From Lachnospiraceae bacterium (GTDB lineage: Bacteria > Bacillota > Clostridia > Lachnospirales > Lachnospiraceae), in assembly GCA_016291655.1 (NCBI GenBank), contig JAEEYF010000026.1, positions 1 to 32,105 on the forward strand: DNA of 32,105 nt, written 5' to 3'. Of the stretch, positions 14,896 through 22,367 are shown piece by piece. The translations under genes were made by a program, and so were the position numbers. Numbering within the stretch: position 1 is the stretch's first letter; each line of letters starts with the position of its first letter. The notes under the pieces were generated by a model. It did not search any database, was not told the origin of the DNA, and saw only the letters and a list, made by a program, of their open reading frames with translations.

Positions 14896-17580
14896 TTACT
14901 GAGCAATAACGTACTTCTTGTTAAGTTCGATCTTCTGCTCGATTACAGGAGCTGTTGCAGAATCGAATGTGCTGAATCTGATTACAGCGTAATTGATGAA
15001 GATTTCCTTGATCGTTCCGTTTGCTGCAGCACCTGCCTGGTACTTAAGATCAGCAAATTCAAGACGAGGAAGAGCGCTCATAGCAGAAAGCTCTGCATTA
15101 ACTGCCTTACCATCGCCGTTCTTATCATACCATACATAAAGGTTGCCAAGAAGAGTACGAACTGCAGCAGCAACTTCAGCTTCTGTGTCTACGTTAGCGA
15201 TAGTAGCTGTGTTGGTACGTGCAGCCTCTCTCTCATCGCGTACAGCCCTATCATTGTCAACCTTCAACTGGTAAGAAGTATCAACAGTGAGTGTAGGAAT
15301 GTTAGCAGCTACTGCGAATTCCTTGGACATAAGAAGGTTCATGTCGCCCTGGCTTGTGCCTGCTGTCTGGTACAAAGTAGCAACATAGTTGCCTGCCTTG
15401 AACTGTGCAGCGAAGTTTGTAGCTGTCTGATTGTAGGTATCAAATACAACGTTTGTTGCGAAAGTAACACCCTGCTGACCGGATGTAGGAATTACAACAT
15501 TCTCTGCATTCTTGTTAACTACAGAACCTTCCTTAGTGATCACAACATAAAGCTTATCGTTTGCAACAGGTGTGATTGCCCACATATCAGCATCCGAAAC
15601 TACTGCAAAGTCAGCATAATCATAATCCTTGTCGTCATATGTGCGGATAACGTTGAATTTAGCGCCGATAGCAGCGATATCGCCAGCAGTCTGAAGGTTA
15701 CCAAAGTTAACTGTGTCGCACTTAGCTTCGAGTCTGTAGCCCTTAACGCCGTTTTGGGTGTCGATGGGAGCTGCGTTTACGAAGATCTGATGTGAAGGGC
15801 TGTTCTCCATGTTCTTGATGGAGAAGTTTACTTCCTTGTTCTCGATTGCTCCGAGTGCTGCAAAGTCGAGAGTGATCTTACCCTTTTCTGCCTTACCGTT
15901 TACGGGATCGGTAGGTGTGATGGTGAGCCAGCTCTGTGTGATGAGGTTGCCATCTTTGTCCTTAGCCTGAAGCTCAGCCTTGATCGGATTACCGTACTGA
16001 TCTTCCAGTTTGTAAGCGATTTCTTTAGTCTTGTTAAGACCTGTTGTAAGACCTTCTACATAGCTTTCGGTGATGTCGATGAGCTGTACAACGGGCTCAT
16101 TCTTAACCTTAACTCTGATAACACCGTAGATAGGGTCAGTCTCTGTAGAAGGAGTTGTTCCTTCCTGTTTGTAGAGATAAATGTCGGATCCGCCGATAGC
16201 GTTGCCTCCGTTGCTTACCCAACCCTTAACTGTAGCGATGCCGTTGTTGTTCTCTCTGATGGAGATGCTGTCATCGTTTTCATCAGCCTTCCTGAAGTAG
16301 AACTTGAAAGCTGTGGATGATAATGTCTTAACAACCTTGCCGCTTTCTGTGCAAGCAGCTGTTGCAGCTACGTTAGAACCTGTGTACTTTGTGCCGTCCT
16401 TTGATCCCTCAAAGTAGTAAGCAAGTCTGTACTCATCACCTACGTTGATCTCTGCAACTACAGGTCCGTTTTCGGGAAGCTGGCCCTTTGCCCAGTCAAT
16501 GTCCTTACCGATCTTGTTGTTGGGAGTGAGTGTGATGGCAGCGATGAAGCCCTGAATGTCATCCTCTACATAAGGAAGTACGGTGATAGGGCACTCAGCA
16601 CTTGCTACATCGATCTTTGTGGAATTTACGGTCTGAGTGAATGTAGCCTTAACAGCAACATTCGCATCTACTCTTCTGATCGTAACTGTTCCTCTGCCGC
16701 CCATGCTTGCATAAGAACCATTGGGCTGGTTAACGAACTTGTACTGGATCTGATCATGGTTGAGGTTAACAACCTTGCCGTTAATGTCAACGATCTTAGC
16801 TGTAGGCTGAACCTGTACTGTGGTAACAGGGTTTCCGAGAAGGTCCTTCTTGCCCTGCTCGCTGCTTACATAAGCGATGGGGTAGAACAGTTCAATGTGA
16901 TCAGCGGGTCCGATGGACATTGTGTAATCTTCGGTAGCAATGCCTGCTGCTGCGAATCTGTATGTGCACTTGTCCTGAAGGCCTGTGACTGTAACAACTT
17001 TGCCGCTTACAGTAACTGCAGGGCTCATCTTGATAGTGAACTCTCTTGTGCCTGTCTTTCTGACAAGATTTACAACGAGGCCTGTCTTAGCTGCTGTTGC
17101 TGCTGCATCGGTAGCGAATGTGATATCAACGCTGTTGTAAGTCTTCTGATCGATAACACTCTTGGGAGCTGCTGTGGGAGCTGCTGTGGGAGCTGCTGTG
17201 GGAGCTGCTGCCTTAACGATGATGTTTGTGCTTCCGGAATAGGTCTTGTCACCAACCGTTACTGTGAAGGAAACCTTTGCGCTTCCCGCCTTAACAGCTG
17301 TGAAAACCTGTCCTGACTTAAGCTTGAGAACAGACTCGTCGCTGCTCTTCCAAGTCTTAACTGCTGCCTTGTATGCAGCGGTGTTGGGTACGTCATAAAC
17401 GCCCATCTTGAGGTCATTACCAACTTCAACCTCATAAGAATCCTTGACGTCAGCCTTCTTTGTTCCGTAAACGGTAACAATGGCTGTTTCGTCAGCTGCC
17501 TTTGCGCTCTGAGCAGGGATCAGTGTGATAACCATTGCTGCAACGAGCACTAAAGAAAGCTTCTTAAAGAAACTCTTCAT
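14896..17580 (-). CDS. Abundant secreted BIG2-type Ig-like protein, larger paralogue
   Basis: An 894-residue exported protein. The signal peptide MKSFFKKLSLVLVAAMVITL ends at a probable AKA site near residue 28. A BIG2-like domain covers about 30-122 (VKTWKSSDESVLKL, FTAVKAGSAKVSFTV), followed by an AAPT-repeat linker (124-140) and then long beta-rich regions. Shared blocks with the smaller paralogue include DITESY and EDQYGNP. Near the C-terminus DKNGDGKAVNAE (819-830) fits a calcium-binding EF-hand loop. No sortase or SLH anchor is visible. The perfect AGGAGG at 8-base spacing and the uniform, apparently optimised codon use, which differs from the A/T-rich operon next door, suggest high expression. 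A 420-bp unusual leader precedes it. It could be an S-layer-like or polysaccharide-matrix protein; the function is not known. Confidence 0.8.
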   Translation of the reverse strand: MKSFFKKLSLVLVAAMVITLIPAQSAKAADETAIVTVYGTKKADVKDSYEVEVGNDLKMGVYDVPNTAAYKAAVKTWKSSDESVLKLKSGQVFTAVKAGSAKVSFTVTVGDKTYSGSTNIIVKAAAPTAAPTAAPTAAPKSVIDQKTYNSVDITFATDAAATAAKTGLVVNLVRKTGTREFTIKMSPAVTVSGKVVTVTGLQDKCTYRFAAAGIATEDYTMSIGPADHIELFYPIAYVSSEQGKKDLLGNPVTTVQVQPTAKIVDINGKVVNLNHDQIQYKFVNQPNGSYASMGGRGTVTIRRVDANVAVKATFTQTVNSTKIDVASAECPITVLPYVEDDIQGFIAAITLTPNNKIGKDIDWAKGQLPENGPVVAEINVGDEYRLAYYFEGSKDGTKYTGSNVAATAACTESGKVVKTLSSTAFKFYFRKADENDDSISIRENNNGIATVKGWVSNGGNAIGGSDIYLYKQEGTTPSTETDPIYGVIRVKVKNEPVVQLIDITESYVEGLTTGLNKTKEIAYKLEDQYGNPIKAELQAKDKDGNLITQSWLTITPTDPVNGKAEKGKITLDFAALGAIENKEVNFSIKNMENSPSHQIFVNAAPIDTQNGVKGYRLEAKCDTVNFGNLQTAGDIAAIGAKFNVIRTYDDKDYDYADFAVVSDADMWAITPVANDKLYVVITKEGSVVNKNAENVVIPTSGQQGVTFATNVVFDTYNQTATNFAAQFKAGNYVATLYQTAGTSQGDMNLLMSKEFAVAANIPTLTVDTSYQLKVDNDRAVRDEREAARTNTATIANVDTEAEVAAAVRTLLGNLYVWYDKNGDGKAVNAELSAMSALPRLEFADLKYQAGAAANGTIKEIFINYAVIRFSTFDSATAPVIEQKIELNKKYVIAQ
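17164..17210 (-). repeat. 12-bp tandem repeat encoding the AAPT linker
   Basis: Three full copies and one near-full copy of the 12-mer GGGAGCTGCTGT (plus strand) are arranged head to tail and encode repeated Ala-Ala-Pro-Thr between the Ig-like domain and the rest of the large secreted protein. Exact copies make length variation by slippage possible. Confidence 0.9.
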
Positions 17581-17620
17581 TATTTCTTCCTCCTTAAAGA
17601 ATAAATGATACCGACGAGGT

Positions 17621-17709
17621 GAGATCCGTCATACGAACTGCCGCATGAAGCCCCCCGGAACCTGACCCGAAAATGCCTCAGGCCCGCCCTTACGACTCTG
17701 GTTCATCTC
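17621..17709 (-). ncRNA. Possible structured 5' leader RNA element, unknown class
   Basis: Three nested stems can be drawn on the minus strand: GAGAT with ATCTC (17705-17709 and 17621-17625), GTCGTA with TATGAC including one G-U pair (17691-17696 and 17628-17633), and CCTGA with TCAGG (17678-17682 and 17661-17665). The element ends about 30 bases before the ribosome site. It does not show the conserved cores of the riboswitch classes I know, such as c-di-GMP-I, TPP, cobalamin, THF or glycine. Short stems can arise by chance in a G/C-rich stretch. Confidence 0.35.
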
Positions 17710-17827
17710 GCCCTCCGTTCAAACCAATTGCGACAAATACCGATTCTTCAAAGGGAACTTAAGTTTTATTCTTAAGCTTTATGATTCATCGGTCGGAGTT
17801 TTTGTCTCAACCATTTGGCCGGAATGT

Positions 17828-17953
17828 TTTGTGTCGATCACAGCAGTAAAACGCAAAGTCGTGTAAGGATGTGACACGTGTCGTAACTCCGCGCTTTCCC
17901 ATCTGCAACAGACCTGTCCCGATTCTACCGATTATTTGTGTCATTTTTGTGTC
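17828..17953. repeat. Three copies of octamer TTTGTGTC
   Basis: Exact copies lie at 17828-17835, 17935-17942 and 17946-17953 on the plus strand, and a near copy TTTGTCTC at 17801-17808. The clustering in one intergenic region suggests a protein-binding site. Confidence 0.5.
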
Positions 17954-18000
17954 AGAGAGCGGGCAAAATATAGTAAATACAGACTTTTAATATAAATTTT

Positions 18001-19485
18001 TTATAAACCTAAAGTTTTTTCAACCTCTTTTTTCATGCAGCTTTTTTCGCAGACTGTGTCATGCCTTATCTCCGCCTCCATGATCTCCTTTATGGCATTT
18101 GGCATCGGAAGACCTGAAACCCTTTGAAGTTCACGGATAAGATCAAAATCGTCCTCGTTCTTCGCATCGCGTTTTTGGATTGCACCGACCACGGCACGCG
18201 AAAACTTGTAAGGACTTGCTGTGGATGCGATCACCGTTACCTTGTCGTCCCCGGTCTCCTCGCGGTACTTCTCCGCCACTCTTGCACCGACTGCAGTATG
18301 TGTATCTATGGTATAGCCGTCTTTGTCAAAGATCCTTCCGATCACCTCCGCCACTTCGGATTGTACCGCGCATCCTCCGGCAAAATCCTTCATTCTGTCC
18401 CTCATGTCATCGGTCACGGTGTACTTTCCCGTCTCCTTCAATTCCTTCATCAGCGCAGCGCACTTTTCGGAATCGTTTCCGGCGGAATGATAGATCAGTC
18501 TCTCGAGATTCGAAGAGATCAGGATATCCATGGAAGGAGATGTGGTCAGAATGAATTCACGATTCCTGTCATAGGTTCCCGTTTTAAAGAAATCGTAAAG
18601 CACCCTGTTGTCATTTGAAGCACAGATCAGTCGATCCACCGGGAGACCGATCTGCTTTGCGTAGTACGCTGCCAGAATGTTGCCGAAGTTGCCTGTGGGA
18701 ACGGTAATGTTTATCTTTTCGCCCTCTTTGATCTCGCCCTTTGCCAGAAGCTTCGCATAGGCCCAGACATAGTAGACGATCTGAGGAACAAGACGTCCGA
18801 TGTTTATGGAGTTTGCCGAAGAGAAACGGAAGCCGCGGGCTGCAAGCTTCGCTGCAAGCTCCTTGTCATTAAACATTTCCTTAACGCCGTTCTGGGCATC
18901 GTCAAAGTTCCCTTTGATGGCAATGACCTTTGTATTGTCCCCTTTTTGCGTCACCATCTGAAGTTCCTGAACACGGCTGACTCCGTCTTTGGGATAGAAA
19001 ACGATGATCCTTGTTCCGGGTACATCCGCAAAGCCCGCAAGCGCTGCCTTACCCGTATCGCCCGATGTGGCGGTGAGGATGACGATCTCGTCCTTTATGT
19101 GATTTTTCTTTGCCGCAGCAGTAAGCAGGTGAGGCAGGATGGAAAGTGCCATATCCTTAAAGGCGATCGTCTTTCCGTGCCAAAGCTCGAGGAACCACGC
19201 TCCGTCCGCCTTGTGAAGCCCGGCGATATCGGGGGTCTCGAACTTTTCGTCGTAAGCCGCATCTATGCAGGCGGTAAGTTCTTCCTTTGTGTAATCGGTA
19301 AGGAAAAGGGACATTACCTCATAGGCTGTCTCCCTGTAATTCATTGTTGCAAGCTCTTTAAGGCTTTTCCTTAAGGTGGGCATTTCCTCCGGTACGAAGA
19401 GTCCGCCGTCATCGGACAGTCCTTTAAGGATCGCTTCCGATGCCTCGACCCTTATCTTTGAGTTTCTCGTGGAGAGGTACTTCAT
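18001..19485 (-). CDS. thrC: Threonine synthase
   Basis: A 494-residue PLP-dependent enzyme that converts O-phospho-L-homoserine to threonine and phosphate in the cytoplasm, the last step of threonine synthesis. The N-terminus MKYLSTRNSKIRVEASEAIL and GLSDDGGLFVPE are typical of the longer, bacterial-type threonine synthases. Lys110 in WHGKTIAFKDMA is the PLP lysine, and TATSGDTGKAALAGF is the phosphate/PLP-binding loop. Length agrees with the family. The start codon overlaps the stop of the upstream AP2/HNH-like gene by 4 bp (ATGA), so its translation is probably coupled to that protein. No other threonine-pathway gene is in the window. No terminator is obvious after the stop. Confidence 0.96.
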   Translation of the reverse strand: MKYLSTRNSKIRVEASEAILKGLSDDGGLFVPEEMPTLRKSLKELATMNYRETAYEVMSLFLTDYTKEELTACIDAAYDEKFETPDIAGLHKADGAWFLELWHGKTIAFKDMALSILPHLLTAAAKKNHIKDEIVILTATSGDTGKAALAGFADVPGTRIIVFYPKDGVSRVQELQMVTQKGDNTKVIAIKGNFDDAQNGVKEMFNDKELAAKLAARGFRFSSANSINIGRLVPQIVYYVWAYAKLLAKGEIKEGEKINITVPTGNFGNILAAYYAKQIGLPVDRLICASNDNRVLYDFFKTGTYDRNREFILTTSPSMDILISSNLERLIYHSAGNDSEKCAALMKELKETGKYTVTDDMRDRMKDFAGGCAVQSEVAEVIGRIFDKDGYTIDTHTAVGARVAEKYREETGDDKVTVIASTASPYKFSRAVVGAIQKRDAKNEDDFDLIRELQRVSGLPMPNAIKEIMEAEIRHDTVCEKSCMKKEVEKTLGL

Positions 19486-20306
19486 TGGTTGTCTTCCTTT
19501 CTGTCAGAAATAACATAGTTTCGGATGCTTTCCGAAACACGCACTTTATTTAATAGTGCAACATACTCTATTTCAGAGATTCCGTCAAGATAATTCCTGC
19601 CGAAATTTATTTTGACGCCTTTCCTTTTCAAAAGTATGGCTGCTTTATTGTACGCCGCGGCGGCGGTGATCTCGTCGTTGTATCTTCCGACGATGATATC
19701 GCCGTTCACGTGTATCTTCACAATGAAAACTTCGCGACCGTTTTGGATCTGTTTGGTCACGCCCTTGTATCGGTTCACCACCTCTATGTTATTGTACCTG
19801 AGATCCGTTTCGTCGCCGTTCACAAACAGGTAGTCCCGTCCCGCAACCGAATGCGGTTTGATCCCGTATCGCGACAGGATGTTGATCTGGCTGCCGTAGT
19901 CGGCAACAAACAGATGTGACCCTCTCTTCATGATCTTGTGATTGGAGTAGTAGAAAAGGTCATCGATATCGAAGGTGTAGATGATCTCCGGTGAGTAGAG
20001 ATAGAGGAACGAACGTTTTTCCAGATAGACGGGAGTTTTGACATAGACTCCGTTGTCTCTTAAATTGACCAGTATGACAGCTTTTTCAAAGGGAAGGGGA
20101 GTTTTCTTTCCCTCCTTGTACTCATCCACGTAGGTGAACAGGTCCTTCTTTGACCTTAGCACCTCCTTTGCTTTCATATAGGCAGAATGAGCCAAAGCCT
20201 CGGAAGAAAAACTGCCGAGGCTTATATGTTTATCCTTTGCCGTTATGGAAGCACGATAGAGTGTTGTGCCGTCTTTTTTGGGGGTGATGTAAACTCCTGC
20301 CTTCAT
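19482..20306 (-). CDS. AP2/HNH-derived DNA-binding-like protein
   Basis: A 274-residue protein with two AP2-like beta-sheet repeats at its ends: GVYITPKKDGTTLYRASITA with SLGSFSSEALAHSAYMKA near the N-terminus, and RYKGVTKQIQNGREVF with VGRYNDEITAAAAYNKAAIL near the C-terminus. Just before the second repeat stands RDYLFVNGDETDLRYNNIEV, which resembles the HNH homing-endonuclease core (H-NGD--DNR--NL) but lacks its catalytic His. The middle part has YTFDIDDLFYYSNHK and RYGIKPHSVAGR. The layout suggests a homing-endonuclease descendant that lost cutting and may keep DNA or RNA binding. It starts just after the RNase P RNA with AAGGTGA before the ATG and is coupled to thrC by ATGA. The function is not known to me. 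Confidence 0.65.
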   Translation of the reverse strand: MKAGVYITPKKDGTTLYRASITAKDKHISLGSFSSEALAHSAYMKAKEVLRSKKDLFTYVDEYKEGKKTPLPFEKAVILVNLRDNGVYVKTPVYLEKRSFLYLYSPEIIYTFDIDDLFYYSNHKIMKRGSHLFVADYGSQINILSRYGIKPHSVAGRDYLFVNGDETDLRYNNIEVVNRYKGVTKQIQNGREVFIVKIHVNGDIIVGRYNDEITAAAAYNKAAILLKRKGVKINFGRNYLDGISEIEYVALLNKVRVSESIRNYVISDRKEDNQ

Positions 20307-20337
20307 GTATCACCTTTAAGATCTTATCTGAAATATA

Positions 20338-20702
20338 TTGAGTGGCACTGTAAGCCGGGTTATGTATCAAGCGATCATCTTTCTTGACTGTACGTTACCG
20401 CACAGCTCCCACACGAGGTTAACCCCCGTATGACGCAACCTACCCGAAAGCACGGCGGGCAACCGTATCGCTTTCTGTCTGGTCTTGCTTCGGATGGGGT
20501 TTGCATTGTCCCTTTACGTTACCGCAAAGGCGGTGGTCTCTTACGCCGCCGTTTCAGCATCACCGGAATTCTCCGGCTGTTTCTTTTCTGTTGCACTTTC
20601 CTTCAGGTCACCCTGACCGGCCGTTAGCCGGCACCCTGCCCTGTGAAGCCCGGACTTTCCTCAGGAAGAACTTCTTCCCGCGACCGCCTGTGCCACTCAG
20701 CA
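20338..20702 (-). ncRNA. rnpB: RNase P RNA, type-A-like
   Basis: The catalytic RNA of RNase P, which matures tRNA 5' ends. The minus strand holds the universally conserved GAGGAAAGTCCGGGCTTCA, followed later by GGCAGGGTGCC, ACAGAAA-like and GGTAGG-type elements, and near the 3' end AACCCGGCTTACAGTGCC. The ends pair as a 9-bp helix P1, GAGTGGCAC (minus 20690-20698) with GTGCCACTC (minus 20340-20348). The length of about 360 nt and the type-A-like arrangement fit Clostridia. The exact ends are set from P1 and carry a few bases of uncertainty. TACAAT at 20709-20714 could be the -10 box, but no good -35 box is seen. No terminator separates it from the downstream gene. Confidence 0.95.
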
Positions 20703-20714
20703 ATTTTAATTGTA

Positions 20715-22367
20715 TTAAACGGGGAAGTAGCTTCCCCCGATAAATTCTCTTAGGATCGAGTTCTTCGGAACGTCCTCTGCGGGCGCGCTTAAGAAGAAAT
20801 CAAGGAACTTGAGCAGTCTCTTAGCCTCGGTATACTCTTCGCTGTCCTCGGGAACGTTGAAAAGCAGAGGTTCCGCATAGGTCTTGAGCTCGGAAAGCTC
20901 ATAGATCAGAGCCGAGTTAAAGAATACATCCGCGCTTTCCTGGAACGGGAAGATGTTCTCTTCCTCTCCCGCACGAACGGAAGGCCACATTGAAATGGTC
21001 TTCTGAGCGGAAGCTCCACGTGTCCTTGCGTCACGCACGATACGACGGAGCAGTCTCGCGTCGGTGGTGGGGATCCTGTTGTGCTCATCAAGGTTAAGCT
21101 GGGTGAGAGCGGAAATGTAGATCTTGAATTTGCTCTCTACCGGAAGCTTGTAGGAAAGTGCGTCGTTCAGTCCGTGTATGCCCTCTATAACAAGGATGTC
21201 CTCGGGTCCGAGCTTCTTGAAATGTCCCTTGTACTCACGATGTCCGGTCTTAAAGTTGAAGCTGGGAAGCTCCACTTCCTTGCCTGCCAAAAGGTTTGCC
21301 ATGTCCTCGTTGAATTGCTCCACGTCGATGGCATCGAGGCATTCAAAGTTAAAGTTTCCGTCCTCGTCTCTCGGAGTGTCCTCACGGTTCTTAAAGTAAT
21401 CATCGACTCCGATGGGATGAGGTGTCATGCCCAGAGTACGGAGCTGGATGGACAGTCTGTGTGAGAATGTGGTCTTTCCCGAAGAGGAAGGACCTGCGAT
21501 CATCACGAATTTAACGCCCGGACGTGCCTTGATCTCCTGAGCGATGTCTCCGATCTTCTTTTCCATGAAGGCTTCCTGTACGAGGATCGTGTCCCCGAGT
21601 CTGCCCTCGCGGATCACGTCGTTCATGGCGCCCACGGTGTTGATGCCCATGATGGTCGCCCAGTTATCGCTCTCCTTGAGAGTCGCGAACAGATGCTCCC
21701 TGTCATCAAAGCAGGGCACCTCGGTGGGTGCGTCCTTTGTGGGGATCAGCATCATAAAGCCTTTGTCATAGGCAAACAGATCGAACACCTTGAGGATGCC
21801 CGTGCTTCCGGGCATATAGCCGTAGAAGTAGTCCTCATAGTTCTCGATGGAGAACAGGTTCATTCTGGATGCGCGGCGGTACTTGAAGAGATTCTCTTTG
21901 TCATACATGCCTCTCTCTATGAAAAGCTTTCTTGCTTCCTTCGTGTTCACGGAACGCTTGTTGATGACGATGTCAGCCTCGATCAGACGCTTCATCTCAT
22001 CCTTGATGGCTTTGATGTCATCGTCGCTCAGCTTGTCAAAGCCTACGATCTCTCCGTAGAGACCGCAGCCGATCTTGTGCATGATGCGCACATTGCGTCC
22101 CTTCTTGGAACCAAACACATTGTAGATCGCCTTTAACAGAACAAAGATCAGTGCTCTGCTGTAGGTCTTGTTGCCCGCTCCCGTAGACAGGTCCATAAAT
22201 TCTATCACATCATCATTATTGGCGGTCTTAAAAAGCTCCCTGAGATTTCCGTTCGCCTTTGCCAATATGATGGGGTACTTGTATTCTCCCCGGAAATCCT
22301 TCGCGATCTGTGCGAAGGTCGTGCCGTATTCATATTCCTTTTCAATTCCGCATACGGTTAATTTCAT
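20715..22367 (-). CDS. Nucleoside kinase with ThrRS-like N-terminal half
   Basis: A 550-residue two-part protein. The first roughly 190 residues resemble the TGS and second additional domain of threonyl-tRNA synthetase. The C-terminal half is a phosphoribulokinase/uridine-kinase fold with the P-loop AGPSSSGKTTFSHRLSIQL at about 291-309, HPIGVDDYFKNRED and VIEGIHGLND. The usual name of this group is nucleoside kinase; it should phosphorylate uridine, cytidine or a related substrate with ATP, but the substrate of this architecture is not settled by sequence. Its start has a strong AAGGAGGATAGAGG upstream and overlaps the trmK reading frame by 26 bp. It is the last gene of the dnaG-rpoD block before rnpB. 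Confidence 0.88.
   Translation of the reverse strand: MKLTVCGIEKEYEYGTTFAQIAKDFRGEYKYPIILAKANGNLRELFKTANNDDVIEFMDLSTGAGNKTYSRALIFVLLKAIYNVFGSKKGRNVRIMHKIGCGLYGEIVGFDKLSDDDIKAIKDEMKRLIEADIVINKRSVNTKEARKLFIERGMYDKENLFKYRRASRMNLFSIENYEDYFYGYMPGSTGILKVFDLFAYDKGFMMLIPTKDAPTEVPCFDDREHLFATLKESDNWATIMGINTVGAMNDVIREGRLGDTILVQEAFMEKKIGDIAQEIKARPGVKFVMIAGPSSSGKTTFSHRLSIQLRTLGMTPHPIGVDDYFKNREDTPRDEDGNFNFECLDAIDVEQFNEDMANLLAGKEVELPSFNFKTGHREYKGHFKKLGPEDILVIEGIHGLNDALSYKLPVESKFKIYISALTQLNLDEHNRIPTTDARLLRRIVRDARTRGASAQKTISMWPSVRAGEEENIFPFQESADVFFNSALIYELSELKTYAEPLLFNVPEDSEEYTEAKRLLKFLDFFLSAPAEDVPKNSILREFIGGSYFPV
20721..20737 (-). terminator. Weak terminator-like hairpin at the end of the nucleoside kinase gene
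   Basis: A 7-bp stem GGGGAAG / CTTCCCC with a 3-base loop forms from the last codons, followed on the minus strand by GTTTAAT. The U tract is poor, so termination is likely to be incomplete. Confidence 0.4.

Larger units (their letters stand above)
17581..18000 (-). promoter_or_regulatory. 420-bp upstream region and leader of the large secreted-protein gene
   Basis: No protein or known RNA family is recognised here. It holds AGGAGG (17589-17594) eight bases before the ATG, a nested stem array (17621-17709), an 8-pair inverted repeat around CTTAAG (17756-17778), a perfect palindrome GACACGTGTC (17873-17882) and three exact copies of the octamer TTTGTGTC. I see no convincing SigA promoter and no terminator for thrC. 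The length and structure suggest a regulated long 5' leader, but the transcription start is unknown. Confidence 0.5.

Noticed and set aside
16756-17316. A Cys/Ser-rich 186-codon plus-strand frame
   Set aside because: It is antisense to the large secreted protein; its Cys-rich repeats come only from reading the AAPT repeat on the other strand.
17621-17900. Cyclic-di-GMP-I or other known riboswitch
   Set aside because: An ACGCAAAG-like piece occurs on the plus strand near 17850, but the rest of the c-di-GMP-I core is missing and it is on the wrong strand for the downstream gene. No other known core was seen.
20430-20743. Short plus-strand open frames within the RNase P RNA gene
   Set aside because: The region is a structural RNA on the minus strand; the frames have no coding signature.
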